64,000 nt of DNA from Pelecanus crispus. Its lineage: Eukaryota > Chordata > Aves > Pelecaniformes > Pelecanidae. Under the pieces are notes generated by a model. The model did not search any database. It was not told the DNA's origin and worked only from the letters and a program-made list of their open reading frames with translations. Shown here piece by piece: positions 20,645 through 32,600 of this stretch (position 1 is the first letter of the stretch; each line of letters starts with the position of its first letter). The translations under genes were made by a program, and so were the position numbers. Where the stretch lies: assembly GCF_030463565.1 (NCBI RefSeq), contig NC_134676.1, forward strand, positions 1,846,001 to 1,910,000. The letters run 5' to 3'.

Positions 20645-23600
20645 GTAGGTCCCGGCGGGGCCGGCCGGCCCCTGACAGCCCGCTCCCCCGGCGGGACGGG
20701 GCCGGCCCCCGGCGGGGACCCGCGCTCCCCGGCCCCGGCGCCGCCACCTGCTCCCCCAGCTGCCCCTGCCCGGGGAGGCTCGGGGCCGCTCCCGCTGCCG
20801 CTCCCCGCCTGTCAGGGGCCGCGGGGAGCCCCGCTCCCCTCCCGCCGGGCCGCCTGTCAGAGGGCCGGGCCCCTCCTGGCGCCCGCCTGTCAGGGGACGA
20901 TGGGGCCGGTGCCCTCCCGCCGCCGCCCGCCCGCCCGCCTGCCAGAGGGTGCCCCCCGCCTGCCAGAGGGTGCCCCCCGCCATGGCTCCCCTGCCAGGGG
21001 GTGCCCCCCGGCCATGGCTCCCCTGCCAGAGGGCCGGTCCCCTCCCGCCATGGCTCCCCTGCCAGAGGGTGCCCCCCGGCCATGGCTCCCCTGCCAGGGG
21101 GTGTCCCCCGGCCATGGCTCCCCTGCCAGAGGGCTGGTCCCCTCCCGCCATGGCTCCCCTGCCAGAGGGTCGGTCCCCTCCCGCCATGGCTCCCCTGCCA
21201 GAGGGCCGGTCCCCTCCCGCCATGGCTCCCCTGCCAGAGGGCCGGTCCCCTCCTGCCATGGCTCCCCTGCCAGAGGGCCGGTCCCCTCCTGCCATGGCTC
21301 CCCTGCCAGAGGGTCGGTCCCCTCCCGCCATGGATCCCCTGCCAGAGGGCCGGTGCCCTCAGGCTGGTCCCCTCCCGCCATGGCTCCCCTGCCAGGGGGT
21401 GAGGCCAGTGCCCCCGGCCATGGGTCCTCTGTCAGAGGGCCCGTGCCCTTCCGCCATGGCTCCTGCCAGGGGATGAGGCTGGTGCCCTAAGGCCGGTGCC
21501 CTCCCGCCATGGCTCCCCTGCCAGGGGGTGAGGCCGGTGCCCTCAGGCTGGTCCCCTCCCTCCATGGCTCCCCTGCCAGGGGGTGAGGCTGGTCCCCTCC
21601 TGCCATGGCTCCCCTGCCAGAGGGCCAGTGCCCCCACCATGGCTCCCCTGCCAGAGGGCCGGTGCCCTCAGGCTGGTCCCCTCCTGCCATGGCTCCCCTG
21701 CCAGAGGGTGCCCCCCGCCATGGCTCCCCTGCCAGAGGGCCGGTCCCCTCCCGCCATGGCTCCCCTGCCAGAGGGCCGGCGCCCCCGGCCGTGGCTCCCC
21801 TGCCCGGGGCCGTTGCGGGGAGCGGCCCTGAGCGCCGCGCTGGGGCGAGCGGCGGTGGCGGGGCGGAGGGGGCGGGCGGGCGGGCGCCTGTCCGGGGGCA
21901 GCGCCCCGAGGCAGCCGGGCCCCGTGGGCGCAGGCCGGCGGCTGCCGCGGCGGGGGGGCCCTCGGGGAGAGGCTCCCGCAGGGCGGGCTGGAGGCCGGGC
22001 CCCCCCGCCCCCGCCGGAGCTCCTCCCGCCGCCCGTGCGGGAGCCCCGGGCTGCCGGCCGTGCCCCGCGCTCGGGAGGAGCCGCGGCTGTCTGCAGCGAT
22101 GCTCCGTGCTTCCCTGCCGCTGCCAGGCGACGGGCTGGCAGCTGGGCGGCCGGGGGGCTTGCAGGGCTTGCAAAGGAGCCCCCACGGCCCGGTTTTTCCT
22201 TCGGGAGCGGAGCGCCAGTGCTGCCTTACGAGCCTCCCGAGCCTAGCTGTTCGGTAGAGCGGGATCAGCCTGAAGAGAACAGCCCCCCTGCTTTGAAACC
22301 AAGCCAGAGTTGCCACGATCCGTACCCGAGACGTCCCACCGAAATAGTTAGGTCGCTGGCGGGATGCACACACCCCCCCCCACACACACACTGAACCGAT
22401 TAGGAAGCTTACCATTAGTAACAACAGCTGAAATTTTGGCAAAGTTAAAAGCATGTGAAAATTGGAGAAGTCTTGCCGCTGCTAAATGTTCTCGCTGCTA
22501 CTGCGCAGGTTATAGTAAAACCAAGAGAAGCAACAGCAACCTAATTTTGTTTCAGCCTCCCGCTTGCTTTCAGAACCTGAAAAGACAGTTCTTTTTCTCG
22601 GGGCAGAAATCAAATAAATTCTCAAGTTTTGCTCTTAGGCCATGCTTCTGTAAGTCCAGCCTGCTGCACAGCAGAGGAAGCTGTCTTCTGCAACGGCTAA
22701 CCTCTTACCCACAGCACCTCTATTTATAGCTCTATATGCATCTGATGAACCACACCTGAAATCTCTCCCTAACATTGCTGTTTCCGAGCAGGCCTAGCAG
22801 TCTCCTTTTGTTGCAGTGAATGGACTCGGTCTTTCTGCTGCCCGGCTGGAGGAGTGAGAAAGTCGCGCTTGCTCCCTCTCAGATACCAGCTAATGGAAAA
22901 GTCGGTTTCTGTCAGTGTTGAATATGGCATCATTTGACCCATCACGTGCTGCCGCTAAAGAAAATTAAACGTCTGACGAAAGGATCGCTAGGCGCAGAGG
23001 AGGAATGTTGAGTTTTCGCAAGCTTTTTGATTGAATCCGATTGAAAACTTTTTTTAGGCGAGTTACGGTTTTGTGTTGCCGCCTTTGTCTGACTTGGGCT
23101 CCCAACCGTATGCTAATACTGCGGCAGATGATTGGGTAGCATCTGGCATCACTCTCTATCTCTTTGCATCTGCCTTTCCTTTCTGTGGTGCTGCCTCGTG
23201 AAGCCTGTCTGAACCATTGCGCTTGAGTCTACAGTCTGAATCCTGGTTTCTGGATGGGCCCTGATTTTCTGCAGATAGCTAAACTGAACTTTCTGCGTAG
23301 GATTATTCTTTCCAGAATTAAATGCCAGACTTTTCTCAAGCCAGACGGTCACTGCTGACTGTGTTGGAATATGTTTCGTGTAGGAAGCCCAAGTAACTTC
23401 AGCTATTTGCTCAGAATGACCCGTTTCAAAAACACTTGAGCTTAGCCACATGTTTGTGCCATCAGAATATAGGGGTGTCAGTGTTTTAGGTATTACAGAT
23501 CCTTAAATGACAACACGGGGAAAACGCAGTAAGTTCTAGTATTTCCAGGTTTTAGGTTTTGCTTTGCAAAGAATGATATGTAACCTCATTAAGTTCATTA

Positions 23601-26600
23601 AGGCACCTTAGTTAGCTGACTAAAAACCTGAGGTTTATGTTTTTATGATTTCTTAAGGCTAGGAAAAAACCCAAAAGGGATTGGACAAAGCTTCATTTAC
23701 TGTGATGGTCTAAATAATAATAGTAATTAAGAACAGCTCTTGCAAGATTAATACATGTTGCAATCTACCTTATTTGCATTCTGAAACTTGCTTGTTTCGG
23801 GACTGCTTCATGGTATTTTAACATGTCACGCTTTAGGAGGATGTGAACCAGTTGCTCAGGCAAAGTAAAACACTTCCAGTGGTTCCTGGTAGGATGTTTT
23901 TTGCCCCTCTTCACGTATATCCATGAGTCTTCTAACCTTTGTGATTATCGTAAAAAAGCGGTGGAGGAAATACTTCACAAACAGTATACCTGATCGAAAC
24001 ACGGCTTCTGCAGTTAGCCCCTTCTGTGTAATGATCTGAGCCTTCATCCTTCAGATTTTGCAGCTGCTGCCGCCTAAAACCCTGTTAAGAAACTCCTTAA
24101 CGCAATTTTTGTTGAAGATGCAAGACTGTAATCTGCTCATCACTGACTCTAGAATTCTGTCTTTTTAATGTGGGAAAGTGGTAGGGATAAATGTTTCAAA
24201 TTTTAGGACGCCTTCCAGCATGGTTAGCAGTGATGCAGATCTTCTGCCAAACAACCGCAAAATTGAAACTAAAAACTTACCAGGCAACTCATAGCTTAGA
24301 GTTTGTTGATTTCACTGCAGATTACAGGTTTGGAAAAATAAGTAGTCATTTATGTCTAGAGAAAGAACTTCTGTTCAGTAACAGGACTACTTCTGCACAA
24401 CCAAAGTGAAACAAATAAAAAATGTTTTTATGGCTGCAGGCAGGACTGGCATAGGAAATTTATCTAGGGGTTTTCCCCCCCCCTTTTCATTCTGTTATAG
24501 CTATGAGGCAGATTGCACCACTGCTATATTTAAAACAAATGAAAATCTGTTTTGATCCAGTAAGTAGAGCAGGCCAAATACATTCAAAAGAGTTATGTCA
24601 CTCTAGCTCTGTTGGAAAAAAAAAAAAAAAGAATGTTAATAAACGCTATGTTGTTAAATATGTAGTTGGGTACAAAGTGGGTTTTGGTTTGTGTGCCTTA
24701 TACAGAGTAATATTCCCTAAAAGCCTGCATCGTCAGGATTTGGCATGACCGCTTAAAGAGCAATACCACACTTTTTTGGCAAATGTAGGACAACGATGAA
24801 AATGTACATTGCATTTGAAGTTTGTACGTCTTCAGAATAATTCACTTAAACTTCCAGTTGCTTAATTTTATCCAAACAGTCAGAAGAAACAGATTTCCAC
24901 GCGTGTCTTGATTTGAGGATAGTAGGCTCGCATAGGTGACACCAGAGGCCTGGCTTGGCTTGCAGAATCCTTGTCAATGGTGATGGAGAAAAATCTAATT
25001 CTTCTGGAGCTGAGTTTGAGGGAGAATTACTATATTTAGTAATATGAACTTATGCGATCTAAGGAATAGCACATTAAAAATCATGATACTGAATGTGGGA
25101 CGAATGCAAAACCGGCACAGCATTCTCAGAGTAAATCCTGGGTTTAGACTTTAATCCACACCTCAGGTAACGTCCTGGAAGGTTGTGCGTGCAGTGGGTC
25201 TGGTGTGTGTGCCTGTAGCTCGAGCGCATGTTGTAGTGAATACCGGTGTCCTGTCTCGAGGGAGGGATGTTCCCAGTGACAATGATACGGATTGAAGTCA
25301 AGAAGATTAGGATGGTGCTGAGACAAAACAGTGTTCTTCGGAATCAGTTTGAGATACGTAGCAACTTCCAGGAATATGCATGATCGTTTCTAGTTTAAAG
25401 AAGGTAGGAATTCTCTTAGTGACCGTCTTGTCCATACTGTAAAGTGAACACTCAACTTACCGCAGAGGCGAGCTGGAAAGTCATTTTTGTTCATCCTCAA
25501 GAAGAAGAAGTACAAGTCCTCTTTCTGAATGGCTTGTCTGTCTTTGCTAAAAAGTCCTTTATAACGTCCTCCCCATATCTGCAGAGTGATAATCTGAGAG
25601 TATTCTTTCACTTTGCCTACAGACAGGATATTACATTTAGGGCTATGCATCTGATTTTGCTTTTAAATCAAGCTGCCGTGCTTGTATGAACCATATTTCC
25701 AATTTGTCGCAACTGTTGTTCTCTTACTGTAATCTAAGTTACCTGAGAAACTGTACCTACACAAAGAGCACTTTTTAAGTGACTCTCCCAGTAGTTACCT
25801 ATTTATATAAGGCCTAATACTGTAGTAAATTGGCATTGTGATTTTTTAAAGTATTATTTATTCGGTGTACTATGAGGTAGGGGGTGCTGCTGTCCTGTCA
25901 AAAGACTCAGTCATACTTCCAAAGTCTTGCAAAAGTCTGAGTAAAGTGGGAACTTTGCGCATGGGTATCTCAGCTTCTGCTTTCTTTACCCCTTCTTTTT
26001 GTGGGTAAAATCCCTTTAGCGTATATAACCCCCTAGAGCGTTTACCTGTTGAAAAATGTTTCTTAAATTCTGGCATGAAGTTACCTCTTTCATAGCAGCA
26101 GCAAGTTAATATTCTGGTTTGATGCATTTGTTCTTCGTGGGAAAAAAGCAAGCAAGAACTACTCTACTTTTTTCTAGTCGAGATTAAAAAAGCCAAGTAG
26201 TTGACACGGCTTTCAGCGGATTCTAATAGGCTGTTAAGTTTAACTACAAAAGCTTTTCCAGTATAGGTGTACCCACGGGGCAAACAGACATCCCTTTGAA
26301 GTTTGTTTTGTGGTTTGACAGTAAGATAAATGCCGGAGAGTTTCCAGTGACAGTAGGATTAGTTTAATTCTGGGCCTTTTTTTTTTTTTTTTTTTTGGCC
26401 TTTTTTTTCTTTTTTAGGCAGACCTTTACCTTTACCTTTAAAAGGGAGCAAGTCCTGACTTCTGAGTGATGCTCACTTGTGCTTACCTTATACGTAGGCT
26501 TATTGGGGTTTTGTTTCCAAAGGTAATTAGAACATAGAACAAGTCCTAATAGTGAGGTCTAAACTTCAAGAAAGTACTTCACTTTCTGTGCAAGAAAAAT

Positions 26601-29600
26601 ATTGCTGCCGTTAGCTGCTTGTTAAGGTCTTAGTGCTGCTCCTTTTATATCTTTTTTTTCTGCAGTGCACCCGCTTCGGGGGCTGGCCTTCACTGAGGAG
26701 AATTTTCAGTTGCCACCTTGTTCTTCTCATCTCTTCTGAAAGTCTGCAACTTTTCTCCTTCACTGCTCACAACTGTACTGCTTTTCTAAACTTAAATGAA
26801 AACCAGCACAAGGCCAATGATAATAACAAGTTAGCCCAAGTGTTCTTGTGTAGGCTTTCTCTGATCATCTTTAGGTTTTAGTTTGCATATTTTGGCTGCC
26901 TTTTGTTTTGCCTGTTGGAAGGAGAATGTAAAAAAGAAGTTGAAGCGGAACGGCTGTTGTTTTGTATTTCGATGGCTGAATTACTTGCACTGATCTCTGA
27001 AAATAGGTGGTAACAATCTCCTCTACTTAAGTTTGGGGCAGCATGGGGAACCATGCTGCCTAATAGGGGCTTAGTATGTCAAATAAATTGATTTTCTTTA
27101 TAGGGGGAAATCACTCCTGTACTGAATGATGATAATGATTATTACGAAGTCATAGTGGTAACTGACTTCATTTTACGAGGGCACAGCGAACCAGTCCTCT
27201 GTCCCAGCAAAGGAGCTCATCAGGTTGTTTAGGAAACAGAAATAGGTTGTGGTAAATGAATCCAAAATATTTCCATAAATAGGAGATGAAATAACAATCT
27301 AGAAATTAACCTTTTACAGGTTACGGGTGTCAGTTGCTGTTGGTGATTTAGTGTGGTGGTAGAAACTCTATGTACTGTTGTGTAAAAAGTATATTTTTGT
27401 TGCAAGTGAAATTAGATACCGAATGCTGAACTCCTTTGAAGGCATGAAAATGTGTTACGTTATGCCATTCATGCAGCGGTGACTTCTTCACCGAACCTTT
27501 GAACGTCTTGGAGCGTGTGTTTGAGTGTTTGCAAACAAATCTTTGAGGAAAGATATCTCCAACAATTGCAGAGCAGTTCTGATATCGTGGTGACCAAATC
27601 TGTCATGTTCCCTTAGAGGTCAGCTACCTGGGAAGCTTTAGGCAGCAGCTGCCCAATATTAGGTTCCCTTGAACATAAGATCAAACAAGTAATTTTATTG
27701 CGGGATTTCTGCGGTCTTATTTACTATTACACTGTGAAATGCTCGGCTATATTTTCAATCCTCTTGTTTTCCTGGGCTTCATTCCCAACCTACGGAGGGG
27801 AGCGATTGGTAGAAATACTTTGCCCCGCTCTGCCTCTGTTAGGCAGCCAAATTAAGATGTCCTTTAATCTGAATTGCCTTTTCAAAAGTGTTTAGCATTT
27901 TTCTTCCTCTTCGTTGGGGCGTGGCTCTGGGTCAGACTACAGCCTGCCAGCTGGGATCCTGAGAAAACAGGAACTGTGCGACTGTTGGCCACCTCGGGAC
28001 TGACCCTGCGGTGCTGTAGTAGAGGGTGTAAATGCTAACGTGAGGGAATGAATTGTAGTTTCAGTAGCCATGAGATCACACCTTCTCTCTCTTCAGTTTT
28101 TTAACATTTTAGCCACTGCTGCAAAACTGTGAAGCTGGAGCTGGTTTGAGAAGCCAGACTTTTTAAACTGGGAGAAGGCAGCGTGTTTTCCGTGTTACCA
28201 TCTGCTGTTGGAGCATCCAGCTTGCTGTGGTTGAGATTTTCCTCAGAAATCTGTTTGATGGGGAGGGCCAGCAAGCAAAAACTCAAAATGAAAAAAAAAA
28301 AAGTTTGCCAAAACTTTTTTGCAAGCAACCAAGCCCAGAAATGTCTGCCAACAAGATTATTGTTTTACTAAGCCACCCTGCTATCTTGCCTGTGAACTTG
28401 CTGTGCATTTTGAACTGGGGAGGGGGCCAGATAGGCTCGTATGAAGTAGGTTTTGCTGTACGATAAAATTCAAGGTAACTTCCTTGTACGTTGATTAGCT
28501 TGCTCTGCTTCTTCACAGGAAATGTCTGAAAAGTGTCTTTCTTAATGAAGTTCCCTGCAAGCTCATTATAGAACATAATCACCTTCAGCCCACTAAGAAC
28601 TTCAATTTGTATAGTATGTGAATTTGCACAAGCGTATAGCTGGAGGTGAAGGGTTGTGTTCTTCATTTAATCGTGTATGCAGTGATTTGAGCCTTGATAA
28701 CGTCATTGAAAGAATAGTTTTCAGATGTTGTTGCACGTCACCTCTTTTGAGGTGTGCTGGTTTTTGTTAATTGGTTATGTCGAAAAATGTTGTACGGTGT
28801 TTAATTTGACAGGATAAAGTTTAAGCGCTGATAAGCATGACAACTATGGTAGAACTGTCTCTCAGGTGCTCTAAATATAATATTTCTGTGTGGGGAAAAA
28901 AAACCCAGAAACTTCTCATTGAAGTTAACAAATGTTTTAAAAAGCTGTAGGAAGTTAACTGTCTTTAGGTAAGACTAAATATTTATAACTTTTTTTAGTT
29001 AATGCTTATAAAAATAACAGTCTTACAGCAATCTATTGTTGAAATTCTATGTGGAGATACTCCTGTGTAATCCCACGTTGATCCTGCAATTCTAAATTGT
29101 CTCAATGTTGGGTCACGCTGCGATTTAGTCAGACCAGAGGCTCTGTTATGTCACAGCACCCTGAAAGAGCGCTTTCACTTGCTTCTTGTTGCATGAAAGA
29201 AGTCAGTGCAAAATTAATGAATGTGCAGAACATGTGGATGAGGGCAAATTTTCCTGGTTTCTCCCATATCTGTGTAGCATCCTTAAAATAATGTAGTGGT
29301 CCATGCTTCTGCCTTTTGTGACAGTTGCAATTTTAGAGTATGTGAACTCAGAACAACGCATTTTAAAAACCCTCTTCAGCAAGTGTGACTTCGAAGTCTG
29401 AGCTTTCTTCAACATCGCTTTTCAGTTTGACTTCTGAGGTATCTCCAGAGTATCACTCAGAGTGCCTTCTCAGAGAGAAGAAAGCCTAATACCTCTCCTT
29501 CCACCTTTCTTTCTTACTCAAAACTAAGTTTGAACTTAAACTTGGTTTTCACACCTTTAAGGGGGGAAAAAAAAAAGAACATGGGGTTTCTTAGTTTCAA

Positions 29601-32600
29601 CCAAGATGTGTAAGCAGCAGGCTTTTATGTAGACATACTGGTTTAAATAGGTTCTATAACCTCACTCTTTTCCATTAGTGCATACTAATTATTTAATAGA
29701 TGTTCAAATAAAGCCTCTGCAAATAGGCCTTTTATTTGACTTTTACCTCATGGAGCTTTCTCTGCAGGTAAGAGAAAACTTTGCAGCAGGAGCAGGTTAG
29801 AGATTGAAGATAATTTGGGAATGATTCAGAAATCAAGGCCTTACTTTAGTGGTCTGCCAGCCTACACTTTCAGAGTGGAAAATGGAAACAACTACAGGAC
29901 TGGTAGTGAAAAAATGAATATCTGTGAAAACTAATGTAGGTGGGGTGGAAATAAAGTTTTGAGTTTATTCAGATCCTTCCAGCTTGTGTCTTCATCCCCC
30001 TCTTAGAACAGGGGGAAGGTCTGTCACATGAAATGGCGAGCCTGGCCGGCATTAGAAAGAATTGCAGCCTTGAAACTGGATGGAAGGCCAGTGGGTATTT
30101 TGTTTGCCAGCTACTGAGGCTGGACCAGAAGGCTTCCAGAGCATACACTTTTCTCCAGTATCGTCAGAGGAACTTGTTGCAACTCTGCAATGAAGAACAA
30201 TTAAGGTTAGGGGCTTTTGTGGAAAATGGAATCAAATGAAATGTAGTTTCATGGTAGAACTCACTAAATTTTAGAGTTTGTGCCAAAATAATGCTCTGAA
30301 GTAAGCAGAAGGAATGCTACTCAATCTGTTGGACTTCAGTGAACTGCACGTTCAATTGTGTGTCCTTAGATTTCATTGAAGCTGGAAAATGGAAAATACT
30401 ACACGTTTTGTAAGATGGTTAAGGTATGGGGTGACGAGGAGACAATAATAGGTTATGATAAAACAAGGGTTTCTTGGTTGTCGTAAGCTACTTACAGAGT
30501 TGCGTGGATGATATTCTTGGCATCAGTCTGTTATTAATGTCTGTTAACTTGGATGCAGAAGCGGTGTGTGCTGTGCATCGCGAGCAAATTTCATACCTGG
30601 GACATCACCAGAACAAGTGAGGATCAGAAAATAATCAGGAGAAATTGGATGACTTCGAAGATAAGGGGATGATTTACGATGAAAATAATGAGTAGAAGAC
30701 TCCGCACTTAAGGACTAAGAACAAGAATTTCTGCTTTTTGTCAGAGAGGGCAGATGGTTGATTCACCACCTGGAAGGAAAAGATGCATTGAGAGCAATAT
30801 GAATGTAGTGGGATGCAAAGGAGTGCCATACTTTTCCGGAGACGGGGAGGTACCGTGGCCACTGGCTGCTGACTGGAGGCAGCAACATCTGGAAAAGGAG
30901 TCGGACGATGAGGGTGAATGGTGCAATAACAGAAATGTAAAAAAGTCCAGAATAAGTGCTTGACTGAAGTGGCAACCAAAGCTAAGGCGGACAGATTCCT
31001 CTCTGCCTGCCTTTTTTGTTTGCTCTTGCCGTGTCAGGTCCAGGACAGATCGAGCAAGTCTATCATCCTTCACACCGGTGTGGGAAAACATGGAAGCAAA
31101 AGCTATGGGACAGAATGTCGAACACTTTTTACTAAAAAAATGCCTATTTTCAGTTGCTTCTCTTTTTTTGTCTTGGATTATTTTTTATTTTGTATATTTT
31201 TTTATTTTTATTTTTTAATTTGGGCACAAAAATGCAGCTTTTCTTAAGGCTGAAATTAAGGTGAAACTAGATACTTCGCTAATGGATTGCAGTCTGTCCC
31301 TGCTAAGAGTTTCACCGTTAACTTAAATGGTCGATTTTGTGCTGTGGATTGAAACAGCCTTTAGTACCAGCCCTACTGATGATCCATGCAGATGCTAATA
31401 TGGAATATTGGATCAAATGCTTTGATTTGCTTTTGGATTACTGAACAAAAAAAACCCAAGACCCCCAAAATGTTAGATGTGTAAATAGTAGAATTTAAGA
31501 ATGTTGGATGCATTTATAAAGTTTGCTTTTATTTGTTAAATCTGTTTTCAGAGTTCTGCAGGAAGAATTTTTAGTGAAGCTAGGCTGATAACTGCTCATT
31601 GCTGGAACTTTGGATTCCTTCGAGGTGTACGTGAAGCATTTCTCTCCAAGGAACCTGAAGAGGAAAGCCAGTAGAAAGAGTGCTGTCTTGATGACACAGT
31701 CTGTTAGCTTCTTACAGAACAGTAGAAGGTGGTGATATGGGAAAAATGAAAGATAGCATGTTTCACCTTTGGTACCAAAATTAGGATATAATAGAAGAAG
31801 ATGTAGGATGTCCAATTTCTATCTCCTTTTAGTAGTTACTTAGCTGTGGGCTAAAATGACTGAGTGTATACAGGTTTTAATTAAAAAAAGTGTCTGGAAC
31901 AGAGAATATTAACACCAACTTCAGGGTTTACTTATAGTCATTGTTTTCTCCTTTTCATTCAGTGTTTTATGTTCATTAGGAAAGCTGGGAAAGTGATTCA
32001 TAACAGGAGGCTTTATTCGGTAAATTCAGCCCTTCCAGTCTGTGAGGAAGCAGGGACATTTAGCTAGGCAGCCAGCAATTCTTGACAAGGTTTTATCCTG
32101 AACTTTTCTTGTAGGTGCCTGAATAGGAATGAAAGACAATGGATCAGATTATTTTAACAGCAAACTTATTGCCCCGCAAAAGACTTGCTCTGTCTCTGAC
32201 CTTCAGTGCAGAGTTTTTCCTGCTGTTAACAAGCCAGGGTATTAATCTCCACTATCTAAAATAAAAACGGTGTTGTGTTTAGTTTGGCTTATAGCATAGC
32301 TTCGACTCGTGGTTCACAAGCAGTAGAAAAGAGTTTTGTGGTGGGGGGTGTGTACGTATGAGCGGTGGGGTTTTTTTTCCCTCCCACACCCATCCTGGAG
32401 GAGGTTAGCTTCAGATTGCGATCTGTTTTAAGTCTTTTTCTCCCACCCTTTACTTCTTGTTAATTATGACTTTCCTTATTTCTGGATTCATTTAAATGAC
32501 TTTGAAAAATGTTTGTCTTAATTAGCTGTTTTTCCCAGAATTCAATACATATTCTTCCATGGGGAAGTTCTTGCCTCAAGGTGTTTTTAAGTTTTTAAAA

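Larger units (their letters stand above)
19020..22260. promoter_or_regulatory. CpG island spanning the POLI and MBD2 first exons
   Basis: About 3.2 kb of very GC- and CpG-dense sequence bounded by AT-rich DNA. It contains the first coding exons of POLI (minus) and MBD2 (plus), the minisatellite of MBD2 intron 1 and several simple repeats. The head-to-head arrangement implies a bidirectional or paired promoter between 19567 and 20532. No TATA box is evident, as expected for such promoters; transcription starts cannot be read from sequence. Confidence 0.85.

Noticed and set aside
20629-21500. Several 160-350-codon open frames on both strands across 20.0-22.4 kb
   Set aside because: They come from high GC content and from a repeat unit divisible by three. 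The peptides are a 12-residue repeat such as [12 protein letters not shown] with no family match, and they overlap each other in all frames.
30754-30963. Open frame with acidic end in MBD2 intron 1
   Set aside because: Short, and frames on the opposite strand are just as long. No homology recognised.
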